DNA of 64,000 bases from Salvelinus alpinus. Its lineage: Eukaryota; Chordata; Actinopteri; Salmoniformes; Salmonidae. The position numbers and the translations under genes were made by a program. The number at the start of each line of letters is the position of its first letter. The stretch's first letter is position 1. The notes below the pieces were generated by a model that did no database searches, had not been told where the DNA came from, and saw only the letters and a list, made by a program, of their open reading frames with translations. The stretch is from the NCBI RefSeq assembly GCF_045679555.1, contig NC_092094.1, forward strand, positions 15,700,612 to 15,764,611, read 5' to 3'. This document shows, piece by piece, positions 1 to 8,756 of this stretch.

Positions 1-1409
1 GGGGCAGCTCCGGACTGAGGGGCAGCTCCGGACTGAAGGACGGCAGCTCCGGACTGAAAGACGGCAGCTCCGGACTGAGGGGCAGCTCCGGACTGGCTGA
101 CGGCTCTGGCTGCTCATGGCTCACTGACGGCTCTGGCTGCTCATGGCTCGCTGACGGCTCTGGCAGATCCTGGCTGACTGGCGGCTCTGGCAGATCCTGG
201 CTGACTGGCGGCTCTGGCAGATCCTGGCTGACTGGCGGCTCTGGCAGATCCTGGCTGACTGGCGGCTCTGGCAGATCCTGGCTGACTGGCGGCTCTGGCA
301 GATCCTGGCTGACTGGCGGCTCTGGCAGATCCTGTCTGGTTGGCGGCTCTGGCAGATCCTGTCTGGTTGGCGGCTCTGGCAGATCCTGTCTGGTTGGCGG
401 CTCTGGCAGATACTGTCTGGTTGGCGGCTCTGGCAGATCCTGACTGACGAATGGCTCTAGCGGCTCCTGACTGACGAACGGCTCTGACGGCTCGGGACAG
501 ACGGGCGGCTCTAATGGCTCGGGACAGACGGATGGCTCAGACGGCGCTGGACAGACGGATGGCTCAGATGGCGCTGTGCAGACGGATGGCTCAGATGACG
601 CTGGGTAGACGGATGGCTCAGATGGCACTGGGTAGACGGATGGCTCAGATGGCGCTTGGCAGACGGGCAGCTCTGGCCGGATGAGGCGCACTGTAGGCCT
701 GGTGCGTGGTGTAGGCACTGGTGGTACTGGACTGGGGCGGGAGGGTGGCGCCGGATATACCGGACCGTGCAGGCGTACTGGCTCCCTTGAGCACTGAGCC
801 TGCCCAACCTTACCTGGTTGTATGCTCCCCGTCGCCCGACCAGTGCGGGGAGGTGGAATAACCCGCACCGGGCTATGTAGGAGAACCGGGGACACCATGC
901 GTAAGGCTGGTGCCATGTATGCCGGCCCGAGGAGACGCACTGGAGACCAGACGCGTTGAGCCGGCTTCATGGCACCTGGCTCAATGCCCAATCTAGCCCT
1001 GCCAGTGCGGGGAGGTGGAATAACCCGCACCGGGCTATGAACACGTACAGGAGACACCGTGCGCTCTACTGCGTAACACGGTGTCTGCCCGTACTCCCGC
1101 TCTCCACGGTAAGCATGGGAAGTGGGCGCAGGTCTCCTACCTGCCCTCGCCACACTACCCTTTAGCCCCCCCCCCCCCCAATACATTTTTGGGGTTTCTT
1201 CACAGGCTTCCAGCCACGTCTCCGTGCTGCCTCCTCATACCACCGATCTTGGGCTCTCGCTGCCTCCATCTCCTCACGAGCGCGGCGATATTCCCCAATG
1301 TGAACCCAGTGTCCTTTTCCCTCCATTATTTCCTCCCATGTCCAGGATTCCTGTGTAGTGGGCCACTGCTCGTACTCACGCTGCTTGGTCCGGGTTTGGT
1401 GGGTGGTTC
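1..1409 (-). mobile_element. Non-autonomous proline-rich LTR element, copy 1, internal region (cut by window edge)
   Basis: Read on the minus strand, this follows directly from the LTR at 1410-1883 and runs off the left edge. It matches the internal region of the plus-strand element at 62227-63836 along its length: the same short acidic N-terminal reading frame, the same homopolymer run (C tract near 1169-1181 on the plus strand), then coding text rich in SPVR, PAPRT and PPPR motifs, then short tandem repeats. No reverse transcriptase, integrase or protease motif is visible in either copy, so it looks like a non-autonomous (LARD-like) LTR element. Indels break the reading frame in several places. 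Confidence 0.75.
157..440 (-). repeat. 27-bp in-frame tandem repeats of the LTR-element protein
   Basis: About ten near-identical 27-bp units built around GGCGGCTCTGGCAGATCC. On the minus strand each encodes nine residues of the type DLPEPPVSQ or DLPEPPTRQ. The unit length is a multiple of three and the frame is kept. Positions 1-100 carry a different, shorter repeat around GGCAGCTCCGGACTGA, encoding SPELPL-like units. Copy 2 near 63350-63620 has the same architecture with different residues. Confidence 0.85.
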
Positions 1410-1497
1410 TGTAACGATCGTCTACTTCGTCCTCCTCCTCAGACGAGGAGAGGCGAGAAGGATCAGAGGACCAATATGCAGCGTGGTAGTTTGACAT
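1162..1497 (-). CDS. N-terminal ORF of the proline-rich LTR element (copy 1)
   Basis: A 111-codon open frame whose ATG (complement of 1495-1497) lies inside the LTR, so about 29 codons belong to the LTR and the rest to the internal region. The product is acidic then basic (a run of S and E near residues 17-25, later KQRE, RRAREEMEAA and AARRRGWKP). It aligns by eye with the 122-codon frame at 62154-62522 in copy 2, sharing HAA-F/Y-WS, RYR-TH, RTKQR, WTWE and KCIGGG. The frame ends in a homopolymer run, after which the proline-rich coding continues in another frame. No known domain is recognised. A gag-like role is only a guess. Confidence 0.5.
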   Translation of the reverse strand: MSNYHAAYWSSDPSRLSSSEEEDEVDDRYRTTHQTRTKQREYEQWPTTQESWTWEEIMEGKGHWVHIGEYRRAREEMEAARAQDRWYEEAARRRGWKPVKKPQKCIGGGGG

Positions 1498-1883
1498 AAT
1501 GAATTTATTAAACAAGACGAAAAACGAACTACACTTGATAATTAACAAAATAACAAAACGACATAGACAGACCTGGACATGAGAACTTACATACAACGAA
1601 GAACGCACGAACAGGTACAGACTACAAACAAACCGAAACAGTCCCGTGTGGCGCGACAAACACAGACACAGGAGACAACCACCCACAACAAACAATGTGA
1701 AACAACCTACCTTAATATGGTTCTCAATCAGAGGAAACGTAAACCACCTGCCTCTAATTGAGAACCATATCAGGTAACCCATTAACCAACATAGATACAC
1801 ATAACATAGAATGCCCACCCTAACTCACGCCCTGACCGACTAAACACATACAAAACAACAGAAAACAGGTCAGGAACGTGACA
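1410..1883 (-). repeat. LTR of the proline-rich element, copy 1
   Basis: On the minus strand it begins TGTCACGTTCCTGACC and ends CGATCGTTACA, giving the usual TG...CA termini and a length of 474 bp. It matches the LTR at 61749-62226 and the partial LTR at 63837-64000. It contains an inverted repeat, arms 1716-1734 and 1751-1769. The base after the outer end (1884) belongs to a LINE, so the element inserted into a LINE copy. Confidence 0.82.
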
Positions 1884-2136
1884 ATCAGGAAGTGTATAGG
1901 AGATGTTGTACCCACAATGACTATTAAAACCTACCCAAACCAGAAACCGTGGATAGAACCGAAAGCGCGAACCACCGCATTTAACCCTGACAAGGTGACT
2001 GGAAATATGGCCAAATTCAAACAATGTAGTTATTCCCTCCGTAAGGATGCAATTCAACGGGTCTACAGAAAATCACGGACTACAAAGGGAAAACCAGCCA
2101 CGTCGCGGACACCAATGTTTTGCTTCCGGACAAGCT
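1884..2136 (+). mobile_element. LINE-B fragment (5' and 3' truncated, interrupted)
   Basis: The text around GGAGATGTTGTACCCACAAT and the following 200 bases match the region between the endonuclease and reverse transcriptase of the intact LINE ORF at 56374-59154 (TIKTYPNQKPWI region), with a deletion near 2060. The upstream remainder should lie left of the window, on the far side of the LTR element that split it. Only a decayed fragment remains. Confidence 0.7.
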
Positions 2137-2214
2137 GTATGGTCACATACACATATTAGCAGATGATATTGCGGGTGTAGCGAAATGCTTGTGTTCCTAG
2201 CTCCAACAGTGCAG
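2137..2214 (-). mobile_element. LINE-B 3' terminus in inverted orientation
   Basis: GTCACATACACATATTAGCAG through GACAGTGCAGTA-like text is the reverse complement of the 3' UTR end seen at 59590-59660 in the full-length LINE. It abuts a plus-strand piece of the same family, so two LINE pieces lie head to head here. A Tc1 element is inserted at the TA immediately downstream. Confidence 0.65.
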
Positions 2215-2216
2215 TA

Positions 2217-2640
2217 CAGTCGTGGCCAAAAGTTTTGAGAATGACACAAATATTAATTTCCACAAAGTTTGTTGCTTCAGTGTCTTTAGATATTTTTGTC
2301 AGATGTTACTATGGAATACTGACATATAATTACAAGCATTTTATAAGTGTCAAAGGCTTTTATTGACAATTACATGAAGTTGATGCATAGAGTCAATCTT
2401 GCACTGTTGACCCTTCTTTTTTCAAGAGCTCTGCAATCCGCCCTAGCATGCTGTCAATTAACTTCTGGGCCACATCCTGACTGATGGCAGTCCATTCTTG
2501 CATAATCAATGCTTGGAGTTTGTCAGAATTTGTGGGTTTTTGTTTGTCCACCCGCCTCTTGAGGATTGACCACAAATTCTCAATGGGATTAAGGTTGCAT
2601 AGGCTTAAGTTTTTTAAGTCATGTTCCAAAAAAATCAGAG
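2217..2640 (-). pseudogene. Truncated Tc1-like transposon with transposase C-terminus
   Basis: The element begins with the terminal sequence CAGTCGTGGCCAAAAGTTTT after a TA. On the minus strand, 2393-2629 encodes 78 residues including LNPIENLWSILKRRV, the region carrying the third acidic residue of the Tc1 DD34E transposase, and ends in the tail SMLGRIAELLKKEGSTVQD. The N-terminal two-thirds of the transposase and the other terminal repeat are missing, so it cannot move by itself. Confidence 0.8.
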
Positions 2641-3160
2641 CAGTAGATCTCGGCTTGCATTTTGACTCAGAAAGTGATCTTGAACCAGAAAAGGTTGGTA
2701 CCCAACGGGTTAGGTTTTGTATCAGCTCCGATAGTACCAGTTATGTCCTCTGGGTGGAGACTTATTCAAAGGATTGCAGTATAGGTTTGCCTGGGTATTT
2801 TGTAGACAGCAATCAGTCAGTACCATGGGTAGCCTACTTGTATTGTTAAAATTGTTTTCTTCAGGTTTGTTTCTGGACCTCAATACGCTAAAGCAGAGTG
2901 AATATTAAACAACGAGCACAGCTATATATACATACATCCCTATACATGACCTTATACATGGACAGCACATTTGTTCTGTTTGCAAAAGAGAATACATGCA
3001 CAGGGGTGTCTGGACCATTTCATTGTTTTGTAGACAATGCCATTCACTCTACCCTTCACTTGCATAGTGCATTTTTTGAATTACATCATACAAAGAAAAG
3101 TACATATCTATTCTATATAGAGAATACAAAGACAGATATGGACATGCCATATGCATGTGT
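2641..3160. other. Unassigned intergenic stretch
   Basis: No coding region, RNA gene or recognisable repeat is seen. Short open frames here lack homology that I can recognise. It separates two truncated Tc1 fragments. Confidence 0.5.
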
Positions 3161-3530
3161 GTACTGAGCACTCCTCCATCAAGCTTTACAGCTGTCACTA
3201 TGCATGGGGCAGGTAGCGTTCTCCTGGCATCTGCCAAACCCAGATTCGTCCATCGGACTGCCAGATGGTGAAGCATGATTCATCACTCTAGAGAAAGCAT
3301 TTCCACTGCTCTAGAGTCCAATGGCGGTGAGCTTTGCACCACTCCAGCCGATGCTTGGCATTGCGCATGGTGATCTTAGGCTGCTCGGCCATGGAAACCC
3401 ATTTCACGAAGCTCTCCACGAACAGTTCTTGTGCTGACGTTGCTTCCAGAGGCAGTTTGGAACTCGGTAGTGAGTGTTGCAACCAAGGACAGACGATTTT
3501 CAGCACTCGGCGGATTCTTCTTTACAATGA
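3161..3530 (-). pseudogene. Tc1-like transposase fragment
   Basis: On the minus strand, 3288-3506 encodes KITMRNAKHRLEWCKAHRHW followed by TLEQWKCF, and 3049-3276 continues with LAVRWTNLGLADARRTLPAP-like text in a shifted frame. This is the central part of a Tc1 transposase around the first catalytic aspartate (family motif W-S-D-E-S). Indels and missing ends make it a dead fragment of a family different from those at 2217 and 9591. Confidence 0.7.
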
Positions 3531-4276
3531 TGGCCTACCAAAAGGCAAAAGGCCTCCTGCGGGGATGGGGGCTGGGATTACAAATAAAAATAAATTCAAT
3601 AAAAATATAGGACAAAACACACATCACGACAAGAGAGACAACACAACATAAAGAGAGACCTAAGATGACAACATAGCATGGCAGCAACACATGACAACAC
3701 AGCATGGTAGCAACACAACATGACATTTACATTTAAGTCATTTAGCTGACGCTCTTATCCAGAGCAACTTACAAATTGGAAAGTTCATACATATTCATCC
3801 TGGTCCCCCCGTGGGGAATGAACCCACAACCCTGGCGTTGCAAGCGCCATGCTCTACCAACTGAGCCACACGGGACCACAACATGGTAACAACATGGTAG
3901 CAACACAACATGCCAGCAGCACAACATGGTAGCAGCACAAAATAGGGTACAAACATTGTTGGGCACAGACAACAGCACAAAGGGCAAGAAGTTAGAGACA
4001 ACAATACATCACACAAAGCAGCCACAACTGTCAGTAAGAGGGTCCATGATTGAGTCTTTGAGATAAAACTGTCCAGTTTGAGTGTTTGTTGCAGCTCGTT
4101 CCAGTCGCTAGATGCAGCGAACTGAAAAGACGAGCGACCCAGGGATGTGTGTGCTTTGGGGACCTTTAACAGAATGTGACTGGCAGAACGGGTGTTGTAT
4201 GTGGAGGATGAGGGCTGCAGTAGATATTTCAGATAGGGGGGAGTGAAGCCTAAGAGGGTTTTATAACATGATTCCA
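3531..4276 (-). mobile_element. LINE 3' end (LINE-A family), 5' truncated, with SINE inside
   Basis: The minus-strand frame beginning at 4277 contains KTLLGFTPPYLKYLLQPSSS and SHILLKVPKAHTSLGRSSFQ, nearly the same as 17777-18238 of the LINE downstream of sall1. This is the C-terminal tail of the ORF2 protein followed by a 3' UTR rich in CATGTTGTG-type repeats. The 3' tail is cut near 3531, next to a Tc1 fragment. A SINE at 3723-3876 interrupts the 3' UTR. Confidence 0.75.
3723..3876 (-). mobile_element. tRNA-derived SINE with LINE-type tail
   Basis: On the minus strand it starts GTCCCGTGTGGCTCAGTTGG, which carries a tRNA-like A box (TGGCTCAGTTGG). A degenerate B box follows (GGTTCATTCC) about 50 bases on. 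It ends in a tail with CTCTGGATAAGAGCGTC and AAATGACTTAAATGTAAATG. It is bounded by a 9-bp direct repeat CACAACATG (3714-3722 and 3877-3885), a clear target-site duplication. It is not a functional tRNA gene: no acceptor-stem pairing or CCA-end geometry is seen, and it carries a LINE tail. Confidence 0.88.
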
Positions 4277-4651
4277 TATGTGTTATTTCATAGTTTTGAT
4301 GTCTTTATTGTTATTCTACAATGTAGAAAAGAGTAAAAATAAAGAAAACCTCTGGAATGAGTAGGTGTGGCTACCCAGACGATTTGCATTGCCACCCCCC
4401 CACCCCCCTTTTTAACGCTGCTGCTACTCCCTGTTATTATCTATGCATAGCCATTTTAATAACTCTACCTACCTGTACATAATTACCTCAATTACCTTGA
4501 CTAACCAGTGCCCCCGCACATTGACTCTGTACCGGTACCCCCTGTATATAGCCTCGCTATTGTTAAAATTGGATTTGATTTGATTTGAAAATAGTAAAAA
4601 TAAGAAAAATCCTTGAATGAGTAGGTGTCCAAACCTTTGACTGGTACTGTA
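4266..4651 (+). mobile_element. Tc1 terminal remnant interrupted by a LINE 3' end
   Basis: The outer parts (4266-4370 and 4588-4651) match the right end of the Tc1 in sall1 intron 1 (10975-11099), ending GACTGGTACTGTA. Between them, 4371-4587 is the 3' terminus of a LINE-C-like element (GGCTACCCAGACGATTTGCA to GATTTGATTTG). The arm AAAATAGTAAAAATAA...GAATGAGTAGGTGT is present on both sides of the insert, so an approximately 45-base stretch was duplicated on insertion. Confidence 0.7.
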
Positions 4652-7600
4652 TGTACATATATTTTATTTATATATTTGCTAAATATATTTCCCCAATATA
4701 TTTAAATATATTCATATTGTATTGAAATATATTATTTTTCGTATGGGCCAGGTTGTAACATCAGATCCATCTCCAGCTCAGATATGAGCCCCAGTTCCAG
4801 TCAGTGTATAAACTGTGAGACTGACACCAACCAGCATCCCTTTATGAAACGATGCAGTGTCTGTCTGTCTGTCTAATACAGCCATAAGCACATAAATCAA
4901 TGCTTGTAAGGAAAACAATGGCATTTCATGAGGGTCTATTGTTTCACCAAGCAGCCCGGGGATGCTTTGGATTTAATTATTCGATTTGATGATACATTTC
5001 TCTCTGTTTGTACCAGTGACAGTATAATTCACTGTTTGTTCTGAGGCCAGTGTGTACAGTGTGCAATAAAGACAGCTGCGAGAGATGAGTCTCTCATTGT
5101 GATTGTTAGCCTGCCAGCTGAGCTACTAATGCAAGCTGCCATTTGAAATCAGATATCAGTAATGGGCTATTACTAATAGGGTATAAGTTGTGAGCAGTGC
5201 GCAATACTCAAATGTAAACAGTTATAATAAATAACAGCTTTTTCAACTATATTTGTCCCATGTAACCTGTCAGATCTGACATAGATCTTCATCTCATCTC
5301 GAGTTAGCTGTCTGTTGAGAGATAATAAAATGATAATAAACTATTAGTTATGTCAGAGTGGGATGATTTTACATGACAGATATCAGCTTCTGCCAACTGA
5401 TGGGGTTAAACCTGTGAAATCAATCAAATCTGATCTCTGGCCAGTCTCTCTGGGTGCTAAAACATTCCCTTTATTATTAACCAGAAATGTCAGACCCATT
5501 TTGAAAATGATTGGTGTTAAATTGAATACATTTTATGTTTATGAACACTATAGGCCAATTGCTAATGGATAAGGGGGCCTTCACCAGAATAAATGTGCAC
5601 GTTGGTGCTTGCCATCTGTATTCATGGGAGTCTTGTATGTTAATCCAAAACAAAAATCTATCAACAATTTCTAGTGTGGGCTGTATGAAAAATGTCATGG
5701 TCAACTGTTAAGAGAAATGTCAAAGTAAATAGTGCAGTCAATGGGAAGCCATCTTGTCTCTTAGGCCTGTGGTGTATGATGAGTTATATGCGGCAAGCTG
5801 AGCGAATCTAAGGCTTTCTTGGCTAGTAAAATTTCTGACTAGTAGCACAGCTGGATGAGGAGTTTATCAATGTATAGAGACCATTTTTTATCATAGGGGA
5901 ATTAGGTTAGTGTTTGTCATGTGTCTTAAAACGTGTATGGTTTGATATGGCTCTATCTCTGCATGGCAATGTGAATGGCGTGTCACTCATAAATTGTGTA
6001 AAGACATACTTTTCCCTGGCAGGGCGACAATTTACTCTGGTAGAGCACATATCTGTGGAGTGCACGTATCTGGGGCTTAGTGTTGTAAACATGGTGGGTT
6101 TTAAGACTTGACTGTCAGAGATTGACAGGATAGTATAAACTCCACCGGTCATTTAAAGGAAGCATTTGGTCTTGTTTATCTTCCTTCCTTTATTTTAATG
6201 GCATGGTTTACTATGTCACAAACTCCATGTTTACCTTTAAAACAAAACTGTAAATTTGGTGAGCATTATGCTAGGAGGAGCTACAAAATACCCTGGGTGT
6301 TTAGGTTGGGGAGATGGTTCAATTTGGTATTTTTATAAACAGGAAGACCAACTTGACCAAGGTTGTTGTGTTGTCAGCATCAATCTCCAGCTGTCAAATG
6401 ACATCATCGCTATGGAAACAGAGCTCCTATGGAATATTTTTCAGAGGGATTATGTGATCATATTTTTTACGATCTTTTCTCACTTTTTTCTAACTCTTTG
6501 ACCCTTCTGACTGCCATCTTAGTCTTTTCAATTTTGTTTAAATAGAACTTCACAGATCTCTTTTGTGCTTCTTGTCCATTCAGATGCAGTGATATTCCAA
6601 AGAAAAGCCTGTCACAACCACATTTAACTCCCTTTCTATACCTCAAGGCCAGATTAGGTTAAATAACTAAAATTGTAATCAGCAGAGAGCAGGAAACGTT
6701 GTAACAATCCCTTGCATTGTTGCACAAGAAGCATAGGAACATGAAGCAATGACTGAGGATGAAATCAACAAGCTGGGTTTAATACATCTTTCTGTCGAGC
6801 ATATACCTTGTATCACAAATCTGACATCGATGTTTTGAAACATTTGTTTTTCTCTCAGCTTTACAATAATTTTTTTCAGAGGAAAATTTGATTTTAGTTT
6901 GCTGGAGAGAAGGAACAAATTATTGAATATATATATATATATATGTGTGTGTTATTTTACTCCACTTAAGAAGAACTCAGACACTTTCCTTCTGACAACT
7001 TTGTGAGACAATAAGAGACTAGGGTTTGACGGCTGCACCTTTCAGAAAAAAAAGGGGGACAGAACTAGAAAGAACTAGAAACTAGAAACCTTAACTTTTG
7101 AAAAGCAATGGAACCTAAAGGATTCTGCCTGTCATAGTTGAGGCAGGGGAAATATGGGGGAAATTTACAAAAATAATAGAATATTTCAGTCATCCAGTCT
7201 TCAAAATGAATGATTGTCCCTATAAGTTTAAATGTCTATAGAAGCAGATTTCAAGGGGAATTGTAATGGTGTTCTAGGGATGTCTATAGGGAACAGTGTT
7301 GACCACCACCAAGGAATTCCACTTAAAACTTTTACCTCAGTATTCAGCACTTAGGCCAGAAATGCATCCTTACATAAAAGCATAATGACTCAAGACATTG
7401 TTGTCTGATGTTTCTAATGTTGATTCATACACTGGCTCAAAGTTGTACCTGGGACATACAAAGGTAGCCTGTACAGTGTTGGTCACAGGAAGGTAGCTAA
7501 GGTGGGCAAGAAAATGTTTTTTTGTTGTTTACACAACTCACTGTGCTGTAACCGTTTGGCCCCTGAGTCTGTTGCTAAGGCCCTGGGGCCTGGGATGTTT

Positions 7601-8683
7601 GTGTGCTATCAGGCCCCTTCATACCTAATGACGGCAGGTGGGTGAGTCATAGGATGAGGCAAGGAGCACCTGGCACGCTCCCTGTCAGCCCCTACCTGTG
7701 AAAAAGGCAGACCAGACAGATATGTATTTGTGTATTTGAGCTGTGAAATGAATCAGCCATGACTCAAAGGATCCAGTGGACAGTAATTGTCATGTTCATA
7801 GAGCTTCAAAGGGGGAGGTGAATTCCAAACCTCTAGGGTAGTTGGTTGACTGCCTCAGGTCATCCATGTTTTTGTTCATGAGAACACTGAAAAAAGGTGC
7901 CAGTTAATGATACTGTATGGGAATAGTAGGCTACACAAAAAAAATGGAAACAGACTTATAATTTTAACATGAATGAGTTACCAATGAGTGTGATAATCAT
8001 TGAAACTGTTTCAGCCAATTGATTGCACACACTCACAGACTTAGATGTGTGACATTGCACCAGCAGATAGCCTACACACAATCCCACACTGATCGGTACA
8101 AACACTCATACTCACTCTCTTCCTCCACCCTTTCAGTTTTGATACAATAGCTTGGTAACCAATAGCATTGCTGGCCAGCATTGATGACTTCAAATCATGC
8201 TGGATACTAGAAACAGACTACAATATCAAACACTTAACAGTGAACACAATAACTTATTTTAAAGTACTTCTTATGAGCACTTCGCGTTTTCAGTGATTTA
8301 ATAGAATGTAAGATATACATTTCAGTATTATCAACAGCATTTCAATAAAACGGTGACGTTTGTTACATTTCAAAATTAGTTTATTAACTTTTTCCAAGGA
8401 TTGGACAGTTGGAATATGGACACTACCCACAGCGGATTGCCTTGACATAAACTGTAAATGTGCGCGCGTCGTCAACTCTGCGCGCGCTGTCAAGTGCCGT
8501 CTCCTCCACGAAAGAGAAAACAGTGGTGCGCGCTCTGTCAGCTGGCAATAACTACTACAGAGTTCATTGAACACAACAAACTGTATGAATGCATTCAGCC
8601 TCCATAACTCTGAACTTCCGAAGCATATTTCTTTTGACATGTTCTCTTCTGTCTGAATTGATGTGTGGAACTGGGACATCATC
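4652..8683. other. Upstream flank of sall1, largely unique sequence
   Basis: No protein-coding exon or full mobile element is recognised across this 4-kb stretch. It is AT-rich, with a short TA microsatellite near 6926-6946. The 3' end contains a small CpG-rich patch (about 8458-8560) just before the sall1 start codon. Enhancers or other cis elements may be present, but none can be named from sequence alone. Confidence 0.5.
8458..8683 (+). promoter_or_regulatory. Putative sall1 promoter and 5' UTR region
   Basis: A CpG-dense patch with GCGCGCGTCG and GCGCGCGCTG stands out from the AT-rich surroundings about 120-225 bases upstream of the sall1 ATG. No TATA box at a convincing spacing was identified. 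The promoter role is inferred from CpG density and position. The transcription start cannot be placed. Confidence 0.35.
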
Positions 8684-8756
8684 ATGTCGCGCAGGAAACA
8701 AGCAAAGCCTCAACATGTACAGTCGGATCATAATTTGGCTTTATCGGAACGCATTG
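8684..8756 (+). CDS. sall1: sall1 coding exon 1
   Basis: Encodes [20 protein letters not shown] and a few further residues, ending in phase 1 at a consensus donor GTAAGT. The start codon is fixed by the conserved SALL repression motif. This exon is too short for ORF finding. Confidence 0.95.

Noticed and set aside
1-660. CRISPR-like array from the short repeats at the left edge
   Set aside because: Units are contiguous without unique spacers, in frame with a coding region, in a vertebrate genome.
3723-3885. Possible tRNA gene on the minus strand (A and B boxes present)
   Set aside because: A LINE-type tail and 9-bp target duplication show it is a SINE; no acceptor-stem pairing or intact cloverleaf was found.
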